DNA of 42,064 nucleotides from Vicinamibacteria bacterium. GTDB taxonomy: Bacteria; Acidobacteriota; Vicinamibacteria; Vicinamibacterales; UBA8438. Positions 26,748 to 34,793 of this stretch are shown here, piece by piece (the stretch's first letter is position 1; the number at the start of each line of letters is the position of its first letter). The stretch spans positions 1 to 42,064 of the forward strand of contig JAJEFC010000184.1 in assembly GCA_022820675.1 (NCBI GenBank), in the 5' to 3' direction. A model generated the notes under the pieces. That model did no database searches. It was not told where the DNA came from and worked only from the letters and a program-made list of their open reading frames with translations. A program made the translations under genes and the position numbers.

Positions 26748-27634
26748 GGCTCGTTCGTTGTCTCGGCGGCAGGAGGCGCGTTGAGGCTCCAGTCGTACTC
26801 GAACTCCATGATGCCGTCGAACCCGCGCAACTGCTCGGCCAGCTCGGGCTCGGCGTACTGCAGGAAGTGCGCGATGACGTCGGCGTCGGTCTCGCCGAAG
26901 TCCTCGCGGTACCAGTCGGGCGCGTAGATGCTTGAGGCAACGGCGAACGCCTCGTCGAGCACCTCGATCCCGCGCGGGTGGTTCACGAAGTCGTGCGCGC
27001 CCTGCTCCAGCAGCTCCTCGAGGTTGTCGCGGGTGAAGGCCCGCGCCAGGAGATGCGGGCAGCCGTAGGCGGCGCAGTTCACGGCGTAGTGGATGCGCGC
27101 GTCCTGCCAGATGGGCCGCAGAATGCGGTGCTCGATGTCGTCCAGGGTCAGCGGCTGCCCGGCGACGGAGGCACGGACGTCGCCCCACGGCCCCACGAGG
27201 GGAATCACGCCCTCGTGAATCTCCCGGATGGAGTCGACCGGATAGTCGCCCAGCACCACGTTCACGGTCAGGGCGTTGTACAGGTTGATCCAGTAGGCCA
27301 TCTGCTCCGCCGCGGCGAACCCCCTCGGGTCGATGGCCTGCAGGTCGTCCAGATAGCCGTTCAGGCGTTCCCGGTCCGCGGCGTTGGCCTGGAGGGTCGC
27401 GTAGTCGAAGAGGTTGACGCCGGTCTCGTCCGGGCTGACGTAGGCATCGAGAATCGCCTGCCAGCGGCCGTGGTCGATCCGTTCCGGGTTGGCGTCGTCA
27501 CGCTCGTCCCAGAAGGGAACCGACTCGGGGCGCGGCGCCCGGCAGGCGGCGCCGGCCAGCAGCGACAGGGCGACGAAGCCGGCGAGCGCCGGCCGCAGGA
27601 CGCTTCCCCGCGATGCGTGCGTCGGTCGTGTCAT
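26744..27634 (-). CDS. DUF547-domain lipoprotein
   Basis: A 296-residue lipoprotein with lipobox LLAGAAC. The DUF547 domain follows, with AYWINLYNALTVNVVLGDYP, the DDIEHRILRP helix and the AVNCAAYGCPHL motif (conserved Cys-x-x-x-x-Cys-Pro). DUF547 proteins are widespread periplasmic proteins whose biochemical role is unclear. The ATG overlaps the stop of the glycosyltransferase by 4 nt (27631-27634), so the two form an operon. The C-terminus ends in the shared CTAG. Confidence 0.9.
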   Translation of the reverse strand: MTRPTHASRGSVLRPALAGFVALSLLAGAACRAPRPESVPFWDERDDANPERIDHGRWQAILDAYVSPDETGVNLFDYATLQANAADRERLNGYLDDLQAIDPRGFAAAEQMAYWINLYNALTVNVVLGDYPVDSIREIHEGVIPLVGPWGDVRASVAGQPLTLDDIEHRILRPIWQDARIHYAVNCAAYGCPHLLARAFTRDNLEELLEQGAHDFVNHPRGIEVLDEAFAVASSIYAPDWYREDFGETDADVIAHFLQYAEPELAEQLRGFDGIMEFEYDWSLNAPPAAETTNEP

Positions 27635-28446
27635 CGTTCCGTGTTCTCCCTCTTTTGCCGCAGTCCGGGGTCTTCTCCCCGTTGCCGCTGTCCGGGGTCT
27701 CCGCCCCGCGCGGTACCGTCGGGGACCACCGACGCCTGCCGCCACCGCAGCCGCGCGATCATCGACAGGATGCCGATGCTCGCGCCGACGACGCCGCGGA
27801 CGGTTCCGCCCACCTTCGAGACGCCGAAACGCCGCCGCAGCGTGTCCACCGGCACCTCCACCATCCGCAGGCGGTGCTGAATGGCCTTGACCTGCATCTC
27901 CACCGTCCAGCCGTAGGCGCGATCCTGCATACCAAGGCGCCGCAGGGCCCCGGCGCGGACGGCGCGGTAGGGCCCGAGGTCGGTCACGCGCTCTCCCCAC
28001 AGCAGCCGAATCAGGACACCGGCGACGCGGTTCCCCATGATCTGAGGCGGCGACAGCGCCCCCGGCTCGCGCCGGCCCAGCGCGCGCGACCCCACCGCGA
28101 GGTCGGCGCCGTCCGCGACCGCATCCAGGAGACGGACGCACTGCCCGGCCACGAAGGACCGGTCGCCGTCGGTGAACAGCACCACGTCGACGGTACGGAG
28201 CGCGCCGAGGGCGGTCAGGCAGGCAACGCCGTAGCCCGCGGTCTCCTCGCGCACCACCCGTGCCCCTGCTTCGCGCGCGCGCTGCGCGGTGGCGTCGGCC
28301 GAGACGTTGTCGCAGACGACGAAATCGTCGACGAGCGCCCCTCCCCCGTCGCCGCGCAACGCGAGCAGCTCGCGGACCACCACGCCGACGTTGTCCTCCT
28401 CGTCGCGGGCCGGCACGACGACGCCGATCGTCAGGCCCCTGTACAC
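27631..28446 (-). CDS. family 2 glycosyltransferase (DPM1/DPG-synthase-like)
   Basis: A 271-residue GT-A enzyme. The start VVVPARDEEDNVG is the nucleotide-sugar strand, and FTDGDRSF supplies the DxD metal site. VGSRAL, NRVAGVLIRLLWG and TDLGPYRAVR are blocks of polyprenyl-phosphate mannose/glucose synthases. The last 35 residues (GGDPGQRQRGEDPGLRQ) are a low-complexity tail encoded by an imperfect 27-bp DNA repeat. The start is GTG 28446. It is translationally coupled to the DUF547 gene. It may provide a lipid-linked sugar for the membrane glycosyltransferase upstream. Confidence 0.87.
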   Translation of the reverse strand: MYRGLTIGVVVPARDEEDNVGVVVRELLALRGDGGGALVDDFVVCDNVSADATAQRAREAGARVVREETAGYGVACLTALGALRTVDVVLFTDGDRSFVAGQCVRLLDAVADGADLAVGSRALGRREPGALSPPQIMGNRVAGVLIRLLWGERVTDLGPYRAVRAGALRRLGMQDRAYGWTVEMQVKAIQHRLRMVEVPVDTLRRRFGVSKVGGTVRGVVGASIGILSMIARLRWRQASVVPDGTARGGDPGQRQRGEDPGLRQKRENTER

Positions 28447-28750
28447 CGCGTCCCGTCTTCCCGGTCGGCCCGCCCGCGCGCGTCGCTTGGCAGCCCTCGA
28501 CCGATCATGCCATGGCGCCCCGCCACCGCGCCTCGTCGCACGAGCCCTGCGTCGTTCCCCAACCGGCCGCGGTCAACATGCCATGGCGCCCCGGCACCGC
28601 GCCTCGTCGCACGGGCCCCGTGTCGTTCCCCAACCGGCCGCAGTCACCATGCCATGCGCCCCGGCGCCGCGCCTCGTCGCACGGGCTCCGTGTCGTTCCC
28701 AACCGGCCGCAGTCACCATGCCATGCGCCCCGGCGCCGCGCCTCGTCGCC
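28447..28750. repeat. four tandem repeats, about 70 bp each
   Basis: CATGCCATG begins at 28506, 28578, 28648 and 28718. Units continue GCGCCCCGGC-CCGCGCCTCGTCGCAC, then GTCGTTCCC(C)AACCGGCCGC. The last unit stops right at the stop codon of the upstream membrane glycosyltransferase. Adjacent units are over 90 percent alike, so the array is recent. Confidence 0.88.
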
Positions 28751-30091
28751 TCACGACCCGCTGCCGCCCCCGTCGGTCGCGGTGGCCACTCGGCGCGCGG
28801 CCACCCACGGATAGCCGATCGCCGCGGCGATCAGGCCGTACTCCACCGGACGCACCCACACCGGATGGTCGAAGGGATGCAGGGTCAGGTCGTTCAGGTT
28901 GAGCCCGGTCACGTAGGCGAGCACCACCGCGACCGAAGCCGTCCACGCCCATGCGCTCGGCCGGATTGCCGCGAACGGCAGCAGCCACAGCAGGTACCAG
29001 GGGTTCACGACCGGCGACAGGGCGAGGAACCCGCCGTAGACCCAGTCGCCGCGGGGAACGGCGCCTGTCGCGGCGCGCCGGTGACGGAGATAGTACCAGA
29101 TCCACCCGCCGGCCACCGCCAGCCCGCACGCGAGCCGCGCCGCGCCGCCGGGCATCCACGGCGTCAGCAGCCCGTACAGTGCCGCGTTGAACTGCCACTC
29201 GCGCGCGAACACCGCCAACGTCGGCAGGTCGGTGCCGCCCCGCCAGACGAACGGCAGGTACAGCAACGCAAGCACCCCGGCGAAGATTCCCCAGTGAACC
29301 AGCCGCCCCCGCACGAGGACCAGCGGCACCATCAGCAGCGCCAGCACCTTCGCGCCCGCGCCCAGGGCCAGGCAGGCGGCGGCCCCCCGCAGGCGACCGT
29401 CCCGCGCCAGCACCACCCCGGCCAGCAGCAGGCACACCGCGACACCGTCGGGGTGCGCGGTGAAGGCGATCTCCTTGACGACCAGCGGACACCACGCGTA
29501 GAGCAGCACGCCGCGGGCCGGCGCCATCCGCAGCAGCAGCCCGATGGCGAGCAGATCGACGACGACGAGGACCACCTGCAGCGCCGCCACGCTGCCGGGA
29601 CTCAGGCCGTACGCCAGGAGGAACACGAGCTGGGAAACCGGCCCGTAGATGGTCGGCAGCTCGGGGTAGTTGACCTGATCCAGGATGGCCTGGAACCGCG
29701 CCGGCACCCCCGGGTCGGTGAAGAACGCCTCGGGCGCCACCCCGTAGGGCGTGCCGTCCTGCGCGAAGCGGTACCCGTCCCAGAGATAGCGGTAGAAATC
29801 GTCCTCGAAGAACGGGCCGCCGACGAGCCCGCAGGCGCGGAACACGACCGCCCAGACGAGCAGACGGCCGACCGGGAACGGCCCGTCTCCCCAACGGCCC
29901 CAGGCCGCATACAGGCCGAAGGTCAGCAGCGAGGTCCAGCCGGCGATGGCCAGGAAGAGGACCAGCGACGGCTCCCCCGGCTGCCGGGCCGCCCAGGCCA
30001 GGACGCCGTATCCCAGGGCGCATCCGAGACCCGCCGCGTCGACGAGCCGGCGCCCGCGACGCGCCGTGTCGTCCGGCGCGATGAACTCCAT
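28751..30091 (-). CDS. multi-spanning membrane glycosyltransferase (GT87/PIG-M-like)
   Basis: A 446-residue protein with about ten transmembrane helices. The first luminal loop carries the acidic motif FFEDDFYRYLWDGYRF, typical of GT-C enzymes that use polyprenyl-phosphate sugars. Later blocks include TIYGPVSQL, AWCPLVVKEIAFTAHPDGV and SPVVNPWYLLWLLP, as in mannosyltransferases of this clan. Start 30091 is chosen because the longer form adds an unlikely basic N-terminus. It precedes a DPM-like GT2 on the same strand, which could make its donor. Confidence 0.86.
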   Translation of the reverse strand: MEFIAPDDTARRGRRLVDAAGLGCALGYGVLAWAARQPGEPSLVLFLAIAGWTSLLTFGLYAAWGRWGDGPFPVGRLLVWAVVFRACGLVGGPFFEDDFYRYLWDGYRFAQDGTPYGVAPEAFFTDPGVPARFQAILDQVNYPELPTIYGPVSQLVFLLAYGLSPGSVAALQVVLVVVDLLAIGLLLRMAPARGVLLYAWCPLVVKEIAFTAHPDGVAVCLLLAGVVLARDGRLRGAAACLALGAGAKVLALLMVPLVLVRGRLVHWGIFAGVLALLYLPFVWRGGTDLPTLAVFAREWQFNAALYGLLTPWMPGGAARLACGLAVAGGWIWYYLRHRRAATGAVPRGDWVYGGFLALSPVVNPWYLLWLLPFAAIRPSAWAWTASVAVVLAYVTGLNLNDLTLHPFDHPVWVRPVEYGLIAAAIGYPWVAARRVATATDGGGSGS

Positions 30092-30135
30092 GTCGTCATG
30101 ATCCCACGCGGATCGACAGCCACGCCAACCGACGG

Positions 30136-30164
30136 TTGACACGTGCATTCGGCACGTGCATATT
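30136..30164 (+). promoter_or_regulatory. promoter with a dyad between its boxes
   Basis: A perfect -35 TTGACA (30136-30141), a 17-nt spacer and CATATT (30159-30164). The spacer contains ACGTGC-ATTCG-GCACGT, an inverted repeat, and CACGTGCAT occurs twice in tandem. A repressor bound there would block the polymerase. The start of transcription would fall near 30171, after the first candidate start codon. Confidence 0.6.
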
Positions 30165-30165
30165 C

Positions 30166-30366
30166 GTGCGTTTCAGGACGACTCTCGACATGGACGACCA
30201 TCTGCGCCGGAAGGCCGCGCGACCGACCCAGGAACGGACTACCTCCGTGAAGCGCCCGTCGGAGGCCTTGGGGCCGCGCGAGAGCGCGCGCCTCCTGGCT
30301 GCCCTCGGCGGCAGCGAGAAGCAGCTCCGACCCATTCCCAGACGCCGTTCGCGACCGAAACGATGA
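30166..30366 (+). CDS. VapB-like ribbon-helix-helix protein, possibly degenerate
   Basis: A 66-residue basic protein. FRTTLDMDDHLRRKAAR matches the strand-helix start of VapB/CopG antitoxins, and the end (ALGPRESARLLAALGGSE, then IPRRRS) resembles VapB C-termini. The expected middle helix is shortened, so it may be worn. The start is uncertain: GTG 30166 keeps the whole DNA-binding strand but lies ahead of the predicted transcription start. The stop overlaps the next ATG (ATGA). No PIN toxin follows; a cyclophilin-like protein sits in its place. Confidence 0.5.
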   Translation: MRFRTTLDMDDHLRRKAARPTQERTTSVKRPSEALGPRESARLLAALGGSEKQLRPIPRRRSRPKR

Positions 30367-30740
30367 GAGACAGACTGATTCGGATACGCGCGGGTGAGGT
30401 CGTAGTGACCGCGGCGCTGAACGGCTCGACCACCGCCGATGAGGTATGGGACGCGCTTCCCGTCACCGGCCAAGTGCAGACCTGGGGCGACGAGATCTAC
30501 TTCTCGATTCCTGTCGACGCGCCGGAAGCGCCGGACGCGGCGGCGACCGTCGACAAGGGAGCAGTGGCCTACTGGCCGCCGGGCAGCGCGCTGTGTCTCT
30601 TCTGGGGACCGACGCCGATGAGCCGCGGCGCCGAGATCAGGCCGGCGAGCGCTGTCAATGTCATCGGTGCCATCGACAGCGATCCGACGGTGCTCGCGGC
30701 GGTCCCGGGCGGCGCCGAGATCGTCGTCGAGCGGCAGTGA
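30363..30740 (+). CDS. cyclophilin-like fold protein (PF04126 type)
   Basis: A 125-residue small beta-barrel protein. NGSTTADEVWDALP, VQTWGDEIYFSIPV, AYWPPGSALCLFWGPTP and EIRPASAVNVIG are the conserved blocks of this archaeal and bacterial family, whose fold resembles cyclophilin but whose activity is unproven. It is translationally coupled to the VapB-like gene upstream. There is no signal peptide, so it acts in the cytosol. It could be a stand-alone passenger of an antitoxin operon. Confidence 0.85.
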   Translation: MRDRLIRIRAGEVVVTAALNGSTTADEVWDALPVTGQVQTWGDEIYFSIPVDAPEAPDAAATVDKGAVAYWPPGSALCLFWGPTPMSRGAEIRPASAVNVIGAIDSDPTVLAAVPGGAEIVVERQ

Positions 30741-30758
30741 CGCCGCCGCGAGCGAAGG

Positions 30759-30995
30759 TCAACCCGATCCGGTCCCTCGCCCGGGCCTTGCTCCACGAGC
30801 CGGATTCCCCGACAGCAAGGACGGCCGCTCCCGCTGCAGCCGGGCGCGGTCCATCTTCAGCAGCAGGCGCTCCTGCTCCGGATCGCGCGGCCGCCTTCCC
30901 GGCACGCGGCCCGGCGGCTCGGCCGCGAGAATCTTCGCCCAGCGCTCGCGCTTCAATCGCCGCACCTCCGCCTGGAACTCGTCGTAGTCGATCAT
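30759..30995 (-). CDS. small charged partner protein of the nucleotidyltransferase
   Basis: A 78-residue basic protein (IDYDEFQAEVRRLKRERWAKI, then DPEQERLLLKMDRARLQRE). It is largely helical and matches no family I know. Its ATG overlaps the stop of the nucleotidyltransferase-like gene (ATGA, 30992-30995). Gene order and sizes are those of a toxin-antitoxin or nucleotidyltransferase pair, but neither activity can be read from this protein. Confidence 0.6.
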   Translation of the reverse strand: MIDYDEFQAEVRRLKRERWAKILAAEPPGRVPGRRPRDPEQERLLLKMDRARLQRERPSLLSGNPARGARPGRGTGSG

Positions 30996-31570
30996 CGCGG
31001 GTGCGCCTCCTGCTCGACCCGCTGCAGGGCCTCGGCCTCTTCGGGGACATCCTTCGTCCGCGCCCGCAGATAGCCCCAGTCCAAGCGGTGCGCGTACAGC
31101 TTCGCGAGCCGCCGGGTCCACCGTCCGTCCTCGTCGCTCTTCCAGTGCACCCAGGCGCGGAGGCGGTCGACGAGCAGCTCCTCCACCCCGATGATCACCA
31201 CGCGCAGACCGTCGACTGCGACTTCGGTTCGCGGGGCGTCCTCGCCCGGAAGCCCGGCCGGCGCCGGCGCCTCGAAGAGCAGGTCGAGGTCGGCGTGATG
31301 CCACAACCGCCCCTCCTTTTCGAACCCGAGCGCCGCGAACGCGGCGTCCACCTCGGGCGCCGACGGCAGGGCCAGGTCCACGTCGCCGGTGGCGTAGCCT
31401 CCCGCGGTGTAGAACTCCACCGCGGCGCCGCCGACCAGGATGGGCTCGATGCCCCGCGGCGACAGCCAGGCGGTGAGCAACCCGAGCATGATCAGGCGGC
31501 GGCGCCGGGGATCCGGTTCCTCGCGGAGGCGGCGGAGCCGCTCCAGGAGATCATCGTGTTCGGCGTCCAT
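30992..31570 (-). CDS. DUF6036-like nucleotidyltransferase
   Basis: A 192-residue protein related to the AbiEii/DUF6036 nucleotidyltransferase group. ILVGGAAVEFYTAGGYATGDVDLAL carries the GG(A/S)xxEF...DxD nucleotide site with the Asp pair DVDL. A second Asp is in HHADLDLLFEAP, and IGVEELLVDRLRAW is the following helix. The ATG at 31570 is preferred because GGTGAAGG precedes it; 31591 is an in-frame alternative. It is first in a coupled pair with a small basic protein. In such pairs the enzyme is often a toxin that modifies tRNA or the partner. Confidence 0.75.
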   Translation of the reverse strand: MDAEHDDLLERLRRLREEPDPRRRRLIMLGLLTAWLSPRGIEPILVGGAAVEFYTAGGYATGDVDLALPSAPEVDAAFAALGFEKEGRLWHHADLDLLFEAPAPAGLPGEDAPRTEVAVDGLRVVIIGVEELLVDRLRAWVHWKSDEDGRWTRRLAKLYAHRLDWGYLRARTKDVPEEAEALQRVEQEAHPR

Positions 31571-31648
31571 CGCCTTCACCGCGTGCAGCATCGCGGTTCG
31601 CGGTCACCGCCATCCCCGACCCGAGTATAGTGGACGCGGGAGGTGACC

Positions 31649-33652
31649 ATGCCCTGCACGCGGCCCCGCTCGACGGTCCTTCGCCTCGTGATGCTCTTCG
31701 CGTGGTGCGCGGCCGCCCTCGGCCCGGTCGATGCGCGCGCCCAATACGGCGCCGTCGACGGCGAGTGGCGGAGCTACGGCGGCGACGCCGGCAGCACCAA
31801 GTACTCGCCGCTCGATCAGATCGACGTCGGCAACTTCGGCGACCTCCAGATCGCCTGGCGCTGGCAGTCGGCCGACGGCTCGCTCGATCTCGACGCGTTG
31901 CGCGAGCGGGTCCCCCGCCTCGGCATCCGGATGTTCCAGGCGACGCCGCTGATGGCGCGGGGCGTCCTCTACATCTCGACGGCGCTGCACCAGGTGGCGG
32001 CCATCGACGCCGCGAGCGGCGAGACCATCTGGGTGCACGACCCCCAGGTCTACCTCCGCGGGCGGCCCACCCACTTCTACAACTCGCGCGGGGTTGCGTG
32101 GTGGAGCGACGGCGACGACGCCCGCATCTTCTTCGGCACCCACGAGGCGTACCTGATCGCGCTCGACGCCGAGACCGGCGCGCCCGTGCTCGACTTCGGC
32201 GACAACGGGCGCGTCGACCTGATGGAGGGCATCCCGCGCGCCGACCGCGGCGGCACGAACCGGCGCGGCCGCAACCTGATGGGGGTGGCGTCGCCGCCGG
32301 TCGTCGCCCGCGACGTGGTGGTCACGCCGAACGTCATCTCGGACGGGGTAATCGCCAAGGAGGCGCCGCCGGGCTGGATCAAGGGGGTGGACGCCCGCAC
32401 CGGCGACGTGCGCTGGGTCTTCCGCACCGTGCCGACCGGCGACGACTTCGGCGCCGACACCTGGGGCAACGAGTCGTGGCGCTACTCGGGCAACACCAAC
32501 GTGTGGCCGCCGATGAGCGCCGACGAGGAGCTGGGCTACGTGTACCTGCCGACGGGCACGCCGACCGGCGACTACTACGGCGGCCACCGGCCCGGCGACA
32601 ACCTGTTCGCGGAGAGCGTGGTCGCCCTCGACATCGAGACCGGCCAGCGGATGTGGCACTTCCAGGCCGTGCACCACGGGGTCTGGGACTACGACTTCCC
32701 CGCCGCCCCGAGCCTCGTCGACGTCGCCGTCGAGGGCCGGGCCGAACCGGTCAGGGCGATCGCGCAGGTGAGCAAGCAGGGCTTCACCTACGTCTTCGAC
32801 CGGGTGACGGGCGAGCCGGTGTGGCCCATCGAGGAGCGGCCGGTCGAGACCGACAGCGACATGGAGGGCGAGGTGCTCTCGCCGACCCAGCCGTTCCCGA
32901 CGAGGCCGCCCCCGTTCGAGTACCAGGGGGTGGGCATCGACGACCTCGTCGACTTCACGCCCGAGATCCGGGCCATGGCCGTCGAGGCGGTGCGCAACTT
33001 CCGGCTCGGGCCGCTCTTCTCGCCCCCGACGCTGAGCCATGACGGCGGCCTGCAGGGCACGATCCAGCGCCCGCACGTCGGGGGCGGCGCGGGCTGGGCG
33101 GGCTCGGGGGTCGACCCCGAGACGGGGCTGCTCTACGTGCCGTCGGTCAACCGGTTCTCGGTCATCAAGTACTACACGCCGGACCCCGCCGAGGGCGGCA
33201 ACCTTCGCTACACCATGCGGGGACTCGCGGCCGGCGTCCAACCCCGGATGCCGAACGGCCTGCCCCTGCTGAAGCCGCCGTACTCGCGCATGACCGCGAT
33301 AGACCTGACGCGGGGCGAGCACGCGTGGATGCAGCCCAACGGCGACGGCGACCGCGTGCGCCGGCACCCGGCCCTGCGCGACCTCGACCTGCCGCCCCTC
33401 GGGGGCGACGGCCGCGGCGGCGTGGTGATCACGAAAACGCTGGTGGTCAGCGGGCTGAACGCGGGCGGGAGCGACGACGGTCCCCGGCTCGTGGCGCGCG
33501 ACAAGGCGAGCGGCGCCATCGTCGGCTCGGTCGACCTGCCGGGCGGCCCCATCGGCACGCCGATGACCTACCTGCACGAGGGGCGGCAGTACATCGCCCT
33601 GACGGTGGGCGGCGACGTGCCGGAGCTGGTGGCGCTGGCCCTGCCCGAGTAG
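31649..33652 (+). CDS. PQQ-dependent dehydrogenase (quinoprotein), copy 2
   Basis: A 667-residue periplasmic quinoprotein. The signal peptide ends ARAQ (about residue 32). Matching landmarks with copy 1: EWRSYGGDAGSTKYSPLDQI, ADTWGNESWRYSGNTNVW, PTGDYYGGHRPGDNLFAESV and HHGVWDYDFPAAPSLVDV. It lacks a haem domain. GGGAGGTGACC precedes ATG 31649. It is divergent from the nucleotidyltransferase pair. The differences from copy 1 in the substrate-facing loops (residues 80-140) suggest different substrates. Confidence 0.92.
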   Translation: MPCTRPRSTVLRLVMLFAWCAAALGPVDARAQYGAVDGEWRSYGGDAGSTKYSPLDQIDVGNFGDLQIAWRWQSADGSLDLDALRERVPRLGIRMFQATPLMARGVLYISTALHQVAAIDAASGETIWVHDPQVYLRGRPTHFYNSRGVAWWSDGDDARIFFGTHEAYLIALDAETGAPVLDFGDNGRVDLMEGIPRADRGGTNRRGRNLMGVASPPVVARDVVVTPNVISDGVIAKEAPPGWIKGVDARTGDVRWVFRTVPTGDDFGADTWGNESWRYSGNTNVWPPMSADEELGYVYLPTGTPTGDYYGGHRPGDNLFAESVVALDIETGQRMWHFQAVHHGVWDYDFPAAPSLVDVAVEGRAEPVRAIAQVSKQGFTYVFDRVTGEPVWPIEERPVETDSDMEGEVLSPTQPFPTRPPPFEYQGVGIDDLVDFTPEIRAMAVEAVRNFRLGPLFSPPTLSHDGGLQGTIQRPHVGGGAGWAGSGVDPETGLLYVPSVNRFSVIKYYTPDPAEGGNLRYTMRGLAAGVQPRMPNGLPLLKPPYSRMTAIDLTRGEHAWMQPNGDGDRVRRHPALRDLDLPPLGGDGRGGVVITKTLVVSGLNAGGSDDGPRLVARDKASGAIVGSVDLPGGPIGTPMTYLHEGRQYIALTVGGDVPELVALALPE

Positions 33653-34026
33653 CGGCCGAGACATCCGGCACCGCGCGCCGCGCCGGGGGGTTCCAGCCGC
33701 CGACTGTCGAGGCACGGAGGGGGCGGCCTATGTCTCCGGCACCGCGCCGGGGGAAGCCGGCAGCCATGTGCCATGATGGGAGGGGTGGCGGGTCCGACTG
33801 CAGACCCCGGCCGGACGGCGGGAGACGGCCAGCGCGTTGCGGGCCGGCTCGAATCAGAGGGTCGCCGCGGTGCAGATTCCGGGCGCCGTCGATTGGCCGG
33901 CGGGCGGACCCATGGGGTAGCGACCTCCCGGGGCAGGAATCTGCGCCGGGGAACGGGCGACCCGCGACGCGTATCGAAGTCGCGCTCGACGCCGACCGGC
34001 GCCCCGGTACGTGGAGCGGAGCGACG
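33653..34026. repeat. gap with an inverted-orientation copy of the 11-kb repeat
   Basis: On the minus strand, 33955-33925 reads CCGTTCC, then GGCGCAGATTCCTGCC, the core found in tandem at 11242-11430. A second similar piece lies near 33869. No gene. GGAGCG before ATG 34027 is the ribosome site of the next gene. Confidence 0.6.
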
Positions 34027-34647
34027 ATGGCCACGTTCTCCTCGGCAGTGAACGCGCCGGACGACCGGAACGATCGGGCTCTGTTCATGCACCTCGATCC
34101 GGTCGTCCGGTTGAACGACGACCAGTTCTACGAGCTGTGTCGGCTGAACCGGAACCTGCGCATCGAGCGCGCCGCCGGTGGAGGAATGTCCATCATGCCG
34201 CCGGCCGGGGGCGAGACGAGCCGCAGGAACGCGGAAATCGCCAGGCAACTGGGCAACTGGGCCAGGCGGACCCGAACCGGGGCCTGTTTCGATTCCTCCT
34301 GCGGCTTCGTGCTCCCGAACGGCGCGGTTCGATCTCCGGATGCGTCGTGGGTCCCCCACGAGCGCCTCGACGTACTGACCGACGGGCAGCGCAGCCGGTT
34401 CCTCCCCCTCTGTCCGGATTTCGTCGTGGAGTTGCGCTCCCCCACCGACGACCTGGCGGCGCTTCACGACAAGATGCGCGAGTACGTCGACAACGGGGCG
34501 AAGCTCGGCTGGCTGATCGATCCTCGCGGCCGGGAAGTCTTCATCTACCGCCCCGGTGTTGCGGTCGAGTGTCTGCGCGAGCCGCCGGTCGTCTCTGCCG
34601 AACCGCTGCTGGCGGGCTTCCGCCTGACGTGCGACGAAATGTGGTGA
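34027..34647 (+). CDS. Uma2-family protein (PD-(D/E)XK fold), short form
   Basis: A 206-residue protein of the Uma2/DUF820 family, a restriction-endonuclease-like fold of unknown role, abundant in cyanobacteria and some Acidobacteriota. The core includes SPDASWV, CPDFVVELRSPTDDL with the catalytic Glu, and HDKMREYVDNGAKLGWLIDP with the conserved Lys. The C-terminal strand is AEPLLAGFRL. No signal peptide. The tandem Uma2 pair at 37.8-40 kb is only distantly related. It is 146 bp before the selenoprotein gene on the same strand. Confidence 0.87.
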   Translation: MATFSSAVNAPDDRNDRALFMHLDPVVRLNDDQFYELCRLNRNLRIERAAGGGMSIMPPAGGETSRRNAEIARQLGNWARRTRTGACFDSSCGFVLPNGAVRSPDASWVPHERLDVLTDGQRSRFLPLCPDFVVELRSPTDDLAALHDKMREYVDNGAKLGWLIDPRGREVFIYRPGVAVECLREPPVVSAEPLLAGFRLTCDEMW

Positions 34648-34793
34648 CGGCTGTCGTGGCCGGGGGCGCTATGATCAGGTTGCGTAATGGTTGTCGTCCC
34701 GCTGGAAGAAGCCGTCGCGGCGGGATTCTGTTTCCGGTGGTCGCCGCACGACGCGGCCTAACCGGCCATGATGACGGTGGGAGACTCGCCTCG

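Noticed and set aside
28506..28749. CRISPR array
   Set aside because: Whole 70-bp units are repeated. There are no short repeats separated by unique spacers, and no cas genes.
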